Shown: positions 16,964-23,806 of the stretch, one piece after another | Layout: every line of letters begins with the position of its first letter | Position numbering within the stretch: position 1 is the first letter of the stretch | From: an uncultured Eubacteriales bacterium | GTDB taxonomy: Bacteria > Bacillota > Clostridia > Christensenellales > Aristaeellaceae | Reading direction: 5' to 3' | DNA: 38,323 nucleotides | Assembly (NCBI GenBank): GCA_902798105.1 | Contig: CADBVG010000043.1 | Span: forward strand, 1 to 38,323 | Program-made: the position numbers and the translations under genes | Notes under the pieces: model-generated | What the model was told of the DNA's origin: nothing | The model's input: the letters and a program-made list of their open reading frames with translations, nothing else | The model's database searches: none

Positions 16964-18013
16964 TCAGGTACCGGAAAACAACGAGCTCATCTGGCTGTTG
17001 ATCGTACTCGTTACCTCCTTCTCCTTGTCCTGCATCGTATGCTGGTACACCTTCTTCAGGGTTGCCGGCGTGGAATAACCCATCCGCTTCATGGCGTATT
17101 TATCAGGGACATTCAACGCCAACATGATCGACGCGTTGTAATGGCGAAGATCGTGGAAACGGCACTTCAACCCGAGCTCATTCCGAATGTCGATGAACTC
17201 CTTCGAGATCGTGTCGGGCATACGGTTGATGACGAATTCCCCCTCCCGCGGCAACGCCAGCAGACGACCGATGATGAACGGCGCCACCTCAATTTCGCGC
17301 TTGCTCTTCGGCGTTTTGGTGTTATCCCGCACAATCCACTTCCCGTTTTCATCCTTCACGATCGTCCTGCGTATACTGATGATGGACTTCTTTGCGTCGA
17401 TGTCAATGTACTTCAAACCGCAGATCTCCGAACGCCTCATACCGCAGCATGCTCCCAGCAGGATCGCGCCTTCCATACGCGTACCCTTGACGCGACCGAT
17501 CATCCGCTGAACGTCCGCATTTTCTGGTATCACCACATCGGGCAGCACCTTCTGGGGAAGATTGGTCTTCAGGTGAAAGTCGGGGAGATAAACGCCAAGA
17601 GCCGCAGAGAGAAGTCCATGCGCACAATGGATGGACTTGGCGGCATACCGCTTGGAATCGATAGAAACCGCGCGCTGAACGTCGTCTTGGGTCAGATCGT
17701 AGAGTTTTATGTCCATGATCGACTTGAAGAACTTCTTCCTGTCCGTCTGATACCGGCGAATCGTCGTGGGTGACAGTACGCCGACGACGTTATTGATGTA
17801 GCGGTCAATGGCGTCTCCAACCGTCATTTGTTGAGCCAGAGGCTTCGCCATCTCCTTTTTCCTTTCAGACTGCTGCATCTGGAATTCCGCGGCTTTCATT
17901 TCGACTTCCTTCTTTGTCGCACCGGTGATGGATTTGTACACGGATTTACCGTTTTCCAAGCCTGCGTATACTCTTGCTCTCCAGGTTCCGCTCGCCAGTT
18001 TTGTGATGTTCAT
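16964..18013 (-). CDS. Phage-type tyrosine integrase
   Basis: A 349-residue site-specific recombinase with an AP2-like arm-binding N-terminus ('GTWRARVYAGLENGKSVYKS'), a core-binding SAM-like domain (about 65-160) and a catalytic domain. The first active-site Arg lies in 'GACCGMRRSEICGL', the H-x-x-R box is 'FHDLRHYNAS' and the nucleophile Tyr lies in 'LKKVYQHTM'. The usual His of the 'GH' motif is Tyr here ('RMGYSTPA'). It has AGGAGG and ends with TGA. Unlike its neighbours it has no internal TAG, so it can be translated without the suppressor tRNA. It sits behind a strong terminator. Integrases at an element's edge often mark the attachment site, here to the left. Confidence 0.93.
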   Translation of the reverse strand: MNITKLASGTWRARVYAGLENGKSVYKSITGATKKEVEMKAAEFQMQQSERKKEMAKPLAQQMTVGDAIDRYINNVVGVLSPTTIRRYQTDRKKFFKSIMDIKLYDLTQDDVQRAVSIDSKRYAAKSIHCAHGLLSAALGVYLPDFHLKTNLPQKVLPDVVIPENADVQRMIGRVKGTRMEGAILLGACCGMRRSEICGLKYIDIDAKKSIISIRRTIVKDENGKWIVRDNTKTPKSKREIEVAPFIIGRLLALPREGEFVINRMPDTISKEFIDIRNELGLKCRFHDLRHYNASIMLALNVPDKYAMKRMGYSTPATLKKVYQHTMQDKEKEVTSTINSQMSSLFSGT

Positions 18014-18026
18014 GCTCCTACCTCCT

Positions 18027-18056
18027 AAAAAAATAGCCCCAAGCGCAGTGCTTGGG
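18027..18056 (-). terminator. Rho-independent terminator directly ahead of the integrase ribosome binding site
   Basis: On the minus strand CCCAAGC, 5-base loop, GCTTGGG, then GCTA and a run of seven T, ending right where the integrase AGGAGG begins. Replication-operon transcripts should largely stop here. Confidence 0.88.
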
Positions 18057-18062
18057 ACCTAC

Positions 18063-18299
18063 TCAAAGCAGTATATGCCTCTCCTCTTCAGAGAATTTGA
18101 GAACACTGTACAGCACAAGCAATTCCCCGACTCGAAAATCATTTGGATTCTTGATTTTCGCCCATAAGGTGCTTCTGCTGATGCAAAGCATCTTGGCCAA
18201 CTGTTCTTTGCTGATTCCAAGCTATATCGTCTGCTTGGCAACAACCGAACGAAAAGCTCTATGCTTCTGTTCTCTATCAGATACCTTCTACTTCGGCAT
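18063..18299 (-). CDS. Small helix-turn-helix protein with two in-frame TAG codons
   Basis: A 78-codon gene running from ATG to TGA if TAG is read as sense; codons 4 and 26 are TAG. The stretch 'LGISKEQLAKMLCISRSTLW' is a good XRE-like helix-turn-helix, and 'FRVGELLVLYSVLKFSEEE' continues the fold. It starts one base upstream of the end region of the RuvC-like gene and is the last gene before the terminator. Under the standard code only a three-residue peptide would be made, so it can only act when the suppressor tRNA is present. It might regulate late or integrase expression, but this is inference. Confidence 0.8.
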
Positions 18300-18803
18300 T
18301 CAATCATCTCCCCTTTTCAGAAAGCCATTCATCAACAGCCATGCGGTACCAACGGCTGTCGCGTCACTCTCATCGTCGGTCATATAGGCATTCTTTCCAA
18401 CATATCGTTCCAGTGATTCAGCAACCTCTTCTTTGCCAGCTTTTCCCGATCCAGTCAGCAGCTTCTTCACCGTTGTCGGCGCTATTTCTACGAATTCTGT
18501 CTTGCTCGTCCTCCATGCGGCAAGATCAGCGACGCCAACGACCTTGAAAAGTGCCTGCGTCTCGTGCGGGAATCGGGAGAATCCCTTTTCCCGCACGAAT
18601 ACGGCGATGTCCACAGAAAGTTCAGTAATCAGATCATAGATTTCAGAAAGAATCTGCCCGTGGCACTTTTTCTCGCCGCGGTTGTTCAGGTGACAGAGGC
18701 GTTCCACCGTCACTTGCCCCTTCTCATACCTCAGGATGGCAAAGCCGGGACATCGCTACGAAAGGTCGGCGGACAGGATGCGGAGGGAATCAGGCTTCTC
18801 CAT
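18300..18803 (-). CDS. RuvC-like Holliday junction resolvase, one in-frame TAG
   Basis: A 167-residue protein when TAG codon 16 is sense. The N-terminus 'RILSADLS[TAG]RCPGFAIL' is the first RuvC motif with catalytic Asp13; without the TAG reading the gene would lose this motif. Later parts fit the fold: 'PTTVKKLLTGSGKAGKEEVA' and the terminal acidic motif 'DDESDATAVGTAWL'. RuvC-like enzymes cleave four-way junctions and branched DNA during phage replication. The length is normal for the family. The ATG at 18803 overlaps the preceding gene by 14 bases, showing tight coupling, and the stop is TGA. Confidence 0.87.
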
Positions 18804-19131
18804 CTACTCGGTCTCGCTCATGATCGACCTCGTAGGCAAACATTGCCCGCAGGATGGCGTGGCTCAGGTGGTCGTCGCTCTCATCCCCGGCCAGGTAGGC
18901 GAACAGGTGCTGAATGGCGTGGTTGACGTGTTCCTCGGGCGAGATCTTCTTGTAATTCCGATTGAGGAGTGTCTCGCCATACTTCTCCGCGCCGTACTTG
19001 GCTACTTCTGCGGCGGCGAAGAGCGCGTGTGGCGGCAGGAAATGGAACGCATACGGCGTTGCAGACTGCCGTCCGCCGTTTTCGTTGATCTCAGTCGGCA
19101 CGTCGGGCTGTACGCCCAGGATCACACCCAT
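18790..19131 (-). CDS. dATP/dGTP diphosphohydrolase-like (DUF5664) protein
   Basis: A 113-residue protein with the pattern of small phage nucleotide hydrolases of the DUF5664 (MazG-like) group: 'LFAAAEVAKYGAEKYGE', then 'ISPEEHVNHAIQHLFAYLAGDESDDHLSHAI'. The E and D residues in these helices are the expected metal ligands. Relatives remove pyrophosphate from dATP or dGTP and shape the nucleotide pool during phage growth. The stop is TGA and there is no internal TAG. It overlaps the Nudix gene upstream and the RuvC-like gene downstream. Its family is fairly sure, its substrate not. Confidence 0.8.
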   Translation of the reverse strand: MGVILGVQPDVPTEINENGGRQSATPYAFHFLPPHALFAAAEVAKYGAEKYGETLLNRNYKKISPEEHVNHAIQHLFAYLAGDESDDHLSHAILRAMFAYEVDHERDRVDGEA

Positions 19132-19778
19132 TGTTCCTCACCCTCCTTGTCCAGCAGCGCGTCAAAGCAGACCGCGCTCCAGGATTCCATGTAGCCGTTG
19201 CGACGAGCTTCCTTCATCTGGGGTACTGTGAACCATCCGCCGACCAGTTTGTCATGCTCCCGGCAGACAATGTCCTCCCGATCCGTGTATGCATGGTAAA
19301 CAACACCCACATGGACTCTATCTACCTCATTTAGTTCGCTGTAGATGTACCCGCAGAGCTGGATTTCGGACATCTGATCCTTCTCCAGGCCGATTTCCTC
19401 CTCCAACTCGCGGAACAGGGCGTCCACGACATCCTCTCCGTCTTCCAGATGGCCGCCGAGGCCGATGCTGGCCTGTCCCTTGAGGCGTTCTTCGCCGCCG
19501 ATCCGCGTCGTCATGAAGAATCGGCCTGTGGGCTTGTGTTCCACCAGCACATAAGGGATGATCTGCTTGAAGGACGGGTCGCATTCCGCCTCGCAGCGGA
19601 GTTTCGGCGTCAGATTGTTGAAGATGATGTGCCCCATCGGTACGGACTCGCCATTTATCATGAGAACGGCGTCCTCCCTGCGGGTGAAGCCCTCCTTCTA
19701 TAAGCCGTCAAGGGCTTTCATGGGCACCACCATGATTTTAGCCTCACCGTACTTCTCTCTGTACTGTTCCAGCGTCAT
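19122..19778 (-). CDS. Nudix hydrolase with an N-terminal extension, one in-frame TAG
   Basis: 218 residues with TAG at codon 27. The Nudix box is complete: 'GGHLEDGEDVVDALFRELEEEIGL'-type spacing with G, E, REL and EE in place (about residues 120-143). The N-terminus ('MTLEQYREKYGEAKIMVVP') has its own ribosome binding site (GAGAGGAG) and runs in frame through TAG into the previously obvious part. Nudix enzymes hydrolyse nucleoside diphosphate derivatives. Together with the neighbouring nucleotide genes it suggests pool cleaning. The ATG overlaps the TGA of nrdG (ATGA). Confidence 0.88.
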
Positions 19779-20263
19779 TTTTCCACGCTCCTCTCTTGAA
19801 ATAGTGTCGTTCTATCGATCAACCGCCCGTTTTCCAGGCGGTAGAATCGCTGATTGGTCGTAGGGCAGTCCAAGCCGCCCCATTTTTCATCGTAGTGGCC
19901 GACTTTGAGGTAGTCCAGCAGGTCGTAGACGTATTGAAAAGCCGTTTCATCGTCATTGCCGCTGTAAAGGCATGTTTTCAGGCCGTTTTTCCGGATAATT
20001 CGCTACGCCTCGCGCTATTCTGCGGGATTTCGGCCTTCCCCCATGAGGCAAACGCAGGAAATCAGCCCTTTGTACTGCTCAATTAGCCCTTGCAGTTTCG
20101 GAAGCAACGGTTTTCCCACGTTCTCCTGCAAATACTGTGAATGACATCCGTGGCAGCGGAAGGCGCAGTTGGAAATCGAAATCGTCAGGCTGATTTCCAG
20201 CGGCGCCTCCGCCATGGTCACGGCATGCTCCACATATTTCAGCGGCGGATCAGTCGTCCTCAA
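19775..20263 (-). CDS. nrdG: Anaerobic ribonucleotide reductase activating protein, two in-frame TAGs
   Basis: 162 residues with TAG at codons 83 and 87. The radical SAM motif CxxxCxxC is 'NCAFRCHGCHSQYL'. 'ISCVCLMGEGRNPAE[TAG]REA[TAG]RII' follows, and the C-terminus 'GGLDCPTTNQRFYRL' is typical of a NrdG subgroup found in Clostridia and phages. It uses SAM to install the glycyl radical on NrdD. The chosen start is TTG at 20263, because homology begins at 'LKYVEHAV' and GAGGG precedes it; no ATG is available. The gene ends with TGA overlapping the Nudix start. Confidence 0.88.
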
Positions 20264-20495
20264 CGTCCCTCGCGGTATAGCAGTCGTCGCAGATGCGCTG
20301 CCCGTCAATGGTCTTGATGTAGCCGCCCGTCAGCCACTTGCCGCACACATCGCACGTCCTGGCTGGGTGGATGTTTGTGCCGAAGCAGTACGGGCAGGCG
20401 TCGTATTCCTCATAGGGTGGCGTATCCAGCCCGTGGCGCTCAACGATATGTCTGGGCTGATCGAAAACCCGCTCGCACTCGACACAAATCAGCAT
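20250..20495 (-). CDS. Small double zinc-ribbon protein
   Basis: 81 residues with five CxxC pairs, among them 'CVEC', 'CPYC', 'CDVC' and 'CDDC', consistent with two zinc-binding knuckles. No further family is recognised. It lies between the FTR-like and NrdG genes with short overlaps, so it is probably co-translated with the anaerobic reductase set. There is no internal TAG and the stop is TGA. Confidence 0.75.
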   Translation of the reverse strand: MLICVECERVFDQPRHIVERHGLDTPPYEEYDACPYCFGTNIHPARTCDVCGKWLTGGYIKTIDGQRICDDCYTARDVEDD

Positions 20496-20686
20496 TTCTC
20501 TTCATCCTCCGGCAGTTCGATGTACTATCCGCAGTCGCAGCCCCGACCCTCGCGGAAGTCCTTGCAGGGGCACTTGTTGTCCGGCTTCTTCTCCAGCTTG
20601 CAGGGGCAGTAGCCGTTGTTGCTCTTGATCCGCCTCCTGAGGTTTCGGACGAATACCTCGTCTGGATTCTTAATCACTCGGCTCAT
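20489..20686 (-). CDS. Ferredoxin-thioredoxin reductase-like iron-sulfur protein, one in-frame TAG
   Basis: 65 residues with TAG at codon 54. The cysteine pattern 'YCPCKLEKKPDNKCPCKDF' then 'GCDCG[TAG]YIEL' resembles the catalytic subunit of ferredoxin-thioredoxin reductase (CPC ... CPC ... CHC). In that family the last cysteine pair is commonly followed by x-Leu-aromatic, so the TAG falls on a Leu position. It would pass electrons from ferredoxin to a thioredoxin or glutaredoxin, fitting the nearby glutaredoxin-like gene and NrdD. It overlaps the end of nrdD. Confidence 0.8.
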
Positions 20687-22547
20687 GATCGTCCTCCAGT
20701 CCTTTCGAGTAATGGCGGCGTCCGGCCTCCTCCTGCCGCGCCTCCGCGAACCGGGAGACCAGCTTCAGGTACCCGATCACCCGGGTGGCGTAGTCCAGAT
20801 CGTCGCTGCCGCACCTGGGGCACTTGTCCAGCCGGTGCTTGCTGATGTACCCACACTGCCGGCACAACGTGTTCGGCACGTTGAAGGTCAGGTAGTTGCA
20901 GCCCGTGCGGATCGCCGCCCTCAGCAGCAGCGCGTACTGCTCCTTCGTCAGATGCTCCTCCAGGTTGATGTGGCAGGCGGAGCCGCCGTCCAGATACCGA
21001 GTGAATTTCCTGCCGTGCAGCTTCAGCTTGTCCAGCACGTTCACCTTCGGGTCCTCCACGCGGAAGAAGTAGCTGTTGTAGCAGTCTCTCGGGACGAACA
21101 GTTTTTCCGCCCGGTCCCACGAGGCGTTCTTCACGCCCAGGTTTTCCGCGGGCACCATTTCTGTGTTCCACATGATACCTTCGCTCCGCGCTTCGCGGTT
21201 GGCCTCGTAGATGGGCTGGAGCACAGCCTCCGCGTAGGCGATATAATCGGGATTGTCCGCGTCCGGCTCGATCCCCAGTGATTCCGCCCCTTCGATGAAG
21301 CCGTTGATACCCACGGTCAGGTACTGCTTCTCTGGCGTGACGAATCCCGCGTCGTAGACCGGCAACAGCCCGGCTTCCCGGCGCTCCTTCAGAATGGCGT
21401 TGAAGGCCAGCAGGTACTTGTGGACCTTCCCAACCATGACCCCCATTGCCTCGCGGATGTCGTTCATGGGATCATCCCAGATAGCGTTCTGAACCAGGCG
21501 GTTCACGTTGATCGTCATCACGCACTTGCTTCCCGTGGCCACGCCGCCCGCGCCGAGGGTATATGAGAAGGTATTGTCCTGAAGCTCATTCCTCAGTCTA
21601 CAGCACGATGCCAGCGAATCGACCGAATCGGAGCGATACAAGAAGAAGCTGTGTCCCTCCGCCCACATCTCAGCGGTGAAGTCCGCCCACTCCTGATCGA
21701 CGAAATCCGAACCGTCGTCCAGCAGGTTGACCGTCTCCACCGGGAAGGTCAGCAGCTTACGCTTTCGTTCTTGGTTGAACCACTTCATGAACCGCTTCTG
21801 GAGCCAGCTCACGGATTCCCACTTCATCGGCGTGCCGTCCGGGAAGACGAAGTTCTCGAACATGCCGTTGAAATAGGGATGGTCGAAGTAGGCGATGTTC
21901 CAGAACACCGACTGATTGCCCCTAGCCGCGGCGGGTTGGTTCAGGGAGTACACCACCTGCTCGAAGCTGTCGATGATCACCTTGTCGATCGTCCTGTTCC
22001 TGAACGACAGATCCGCGACCTTCTCGGGGCAAAGATAATAATCCTCTCCATATTCCCTGCGGATGAAGTAGTCCATGTAGCTCAGCCACTCCGGCGTGGA
22101 GATCGCGCCGCAGAACTGGCTGGCCAGCGCGAACACCAGGTTGATGAACGCGCCGTTGAACGACGCCAGGTTCTTCGGCGCCTCGCTGGTACCGCCGATG
22201 CAGGTATTCCCGTGGAACAGGAACGGGTAGAGCGTCACGCTGGCGCAATACGGCTTGCCAAGAATGCCCGTTTCATCGTGCCTGTAGATCTCGTGCTCCT
22301 CCAGTTGCCGCAGGTATTCCTCCGCGGTGTCGGTGCCGTACATCTCCTGGAGCTTCCGGTACATCCCCAGCCGGTTGATGGCGATGGCGTCCCGCTTGTA
22401 GATCTCCGTCTCCAGCGTGGCGATGTTCTTGTTCTCCACGTTGGCGTTGGGATCGACCTCGCTGCCTGTGGCGGCGTTGGACGCCCTGCCGTAGCGGGCG
22501 ATGAAGTCCTAATGCGCGGCGTGATCCCGGTACTTGTCAATTCTCAT
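20670..22547 (-). CDS. nrdD: Anaerobic ribonucleoside-triphosphate reductase, one in-frame TAG
   Basis: 625 residues with TAG at codon 13. It is a class III reductase, making dNTPs from NTPs without oxygen. Visible marks are 'NTCIGGTSEAPKNLASFNGAFINL', the substrate-site region 'LGAGGVATGSKCVMTINVNRL', a C-terminal zinc site 'CRQCGYISKHRLDKCPRCG' and the glycyl radical motif 'RVIGYL' (Gly about 592). There is no ATP-cone domain at the N-terminus, as in many phage forms. The ATG at 22547 starts within the end of the glutaredoxin gene and the N-terminus reads 'MRIDKYRDHAAH[TAG]DFIARYGRA'. The stop is TAA. Its activator is encoded downstream. Confidence 0.94.
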
Positions 22548-22758
22548 TCGTTGTTTTCATCCTTTCCTCCAGCCATTGAAGCGCGGCCGGATAATTCATC
22601 ATCATGTCTTTGGTCTCCAGCATGGGCATGGTGGTCAAGCCCATCTCCAGCATCATACGGACGTCGTCCACGACCCTGTAGCGGATACCGACGGCTTTCA
22701 GCCTGCTCTCCAGCACCTCGCAGCAGGGGCAGTGATTCGTGTAGAGGACGACGCTCAC
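22537..22758 (-). CDS. Glutaredoxin-like protein (NrdH type)
   Basis: 73 residues with an N-terminal thioredoxin-fold redox motif 'YTNHCPCCEVL' and a conserved 'TTMPMLE' cis-proline segment. It probably supplies electrons to a reductase or keeps active-site cysteines reduced. The start is GTG at 22758, overlapping the ThyX stop, with GGAGG upstream. It has no internal TAG and ends in TGA overlapping the nrdD start. The placement next to nrdD and the FTR-like gene supports a shared redox chain. Confidence 0.85.
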   Translation of the reverse strand: MSVVLYTNHCPCCEVLESRLKAVGIRYRVVDDVRMMLEMGLTTMPMLETKDMMMNYPAALQWLEERMKTTNEN

Positions 22759-23369
22759 TCCGCCGCCTCCAGATCGTCGAATATCACGGGAATGGTCTTA
22801 TTCGCCTGCTCCAGCAGATCGGCCATCTATGCCCGAATCTCGGGGTAGGCCGCCGGGCTGGTGCGCAGCGCAAAGATATGCCGCCACTCCCTCAGGTTGG
22901 CCTTCATCACGATGCGCGTCGCCGTGGAGTTGGGCAGCACCTTCCTCGCGTCCTGCGGCAGCCAGCCGCACTCCAGCAGTTTGTGGTAGGTCCTCTCGGA
23001 TTCCGCCATGCTGATGCGCCAGATGGCGGAGGCTGTATCGCCAGAAATGAAGCATTCCGGTTCGATAAAGGCGATCTCGCCGTTCATACATACATATCTC
23101 TGGCTCTCAATGGCAAAGCTGGCCAGGCGGTGCCGGGTGATCTCAGCCATGACGTCCCGGGAGGTGACCAATTCCACGGTCATGTCCGCGAATTCCAGCG
23201 GGGACAGGTGCCTGCGCCGGATCTATCCCTGCACAAAGCCCGGCGCGCTGTCCGCCGTGATCTTCTCCTCGGACCGATAGCAGTTGCGCCCGGCCTGTTC
23301 GATGCGGCGAAGGGCTTCCGCGCCGTCAATCGGAGCCAGTATCTTCGCCGTCTGCCTGATGATCTTCAT
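22755..23369 (-). CDS. thyX: Flavin-dependent thymidylate synthase, two in-frame TAGs
   Basis: 204 residues with TAG at codons 49 and 181. The ThyX signature RHRx7S is present as 'RHRLASFAIES' (residues 79-89), followed by QRY. The N-terminal third, 'APIDGAEALRRIEQAGRNCY' to 'FVQG[TAG]IRRRHLSPLEF', is the expected start. ThyX makes dTMP from dUMP with FAD and methylene-tetrahydrofolate. The first TAG sits where family members have Leu or a similar residue just before 'I.RGH'; the second sits in the late 'HP..R.L' region, again aliphatic. Both ends overlap neighbours. Confidence 0.93.
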
Positions 23370-23652
23370 GCTCGTTCTCTCCTTCTGCGATCCCGTCGCT
23401 GGGGATCGCGTCGATTCTCGCGCCGATGGTCCTGGGCGTCAGGGCGCAACTGACGACCCTGCCGTCCTCCAGGAGAATCAGCGCCTTGGTCGTCCTGCCA
23501 AATGACAGGTCGAAGTGCAGCTTGTGCTCCTTGGCGTTCTTCAGCTATCGCTTCGCGCAGGCCGTACCGGGTGTCAGGATCACCACGATGCGGTTCGCGC
23601 AGAGCATGTTGCCGAAGCCCACATGGACAAAGCGCTACTGATTGGTTCCCAT
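23326..23652 (-). CDS. RemA-like (DUF370) DNA-binding protein, two in-frame TAGs
   Basis: 108 residues with TAG at codons 6 and 36. The core 'FVHVGFGNMLCANRIVVILTP' and 'FGRTTKALILLEDGRVVSCALTP' match RemA, the small ring-forming DNA-binding protein that controls matrix genes in Bacillus. After 'AKR' the TAG occupies the place held by Met, Leu or Ile in RemA proteins. A C-terminal acidic tail of about 25 residues is extra. The gene has AAGGAGG and overlaps thyX by 44 bases. A role in phage gene control or DNA binding is inferred only from family and place. Confidence 0.85.
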
Positions 23653-23686
23653 GCAAATCCCTCCTTGCGTATTCCCCGAATGGGGT

Positions 23687-23771
23687 TGGTAGGAGCAGCG
23701 AGACTTGAACTCGCACGCCTTCCGGCAGAGGTTTTAGAGACCTCCGTGTCTGCCAATTCCACCATGCTCCC
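23687..23771 (-). tRNA. Amber suppressor tRNA, leucine type, anticodon CTA
   Basis: An 85-base class II tRNA. Acceptor GGGAGCA pairs with TGCTCCT (one G-U), discriminator A, encoded CCA. Anticodon stem GAGGT/ACCTC closes the loop CTCTAAA, giving anticodon CTA (plus-strand 23735-23737), which reads UAG. The variable arm TGCC-GGAA-GGCG is long, and the T arm GCGAG/CTCGC is perfect with loop TTCAAGT. The D-arm region GGTGGAATTGGCAGACAC differs by two bases from GGCGGAATTGGCAGACGC of the chromosomal tRNA-Leu. Discriminator A and this D arm point to leucyl-tRNA synthetase rather than Ser or Tyr charging. It lies inside the operon, between the polymerase and RemA-like genes. Confidence 0.94.
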
Positions 23772-23806
23772 CCATAGCGGCCGGCATTGCCGCCGGCCGC
23801 CGTGAA

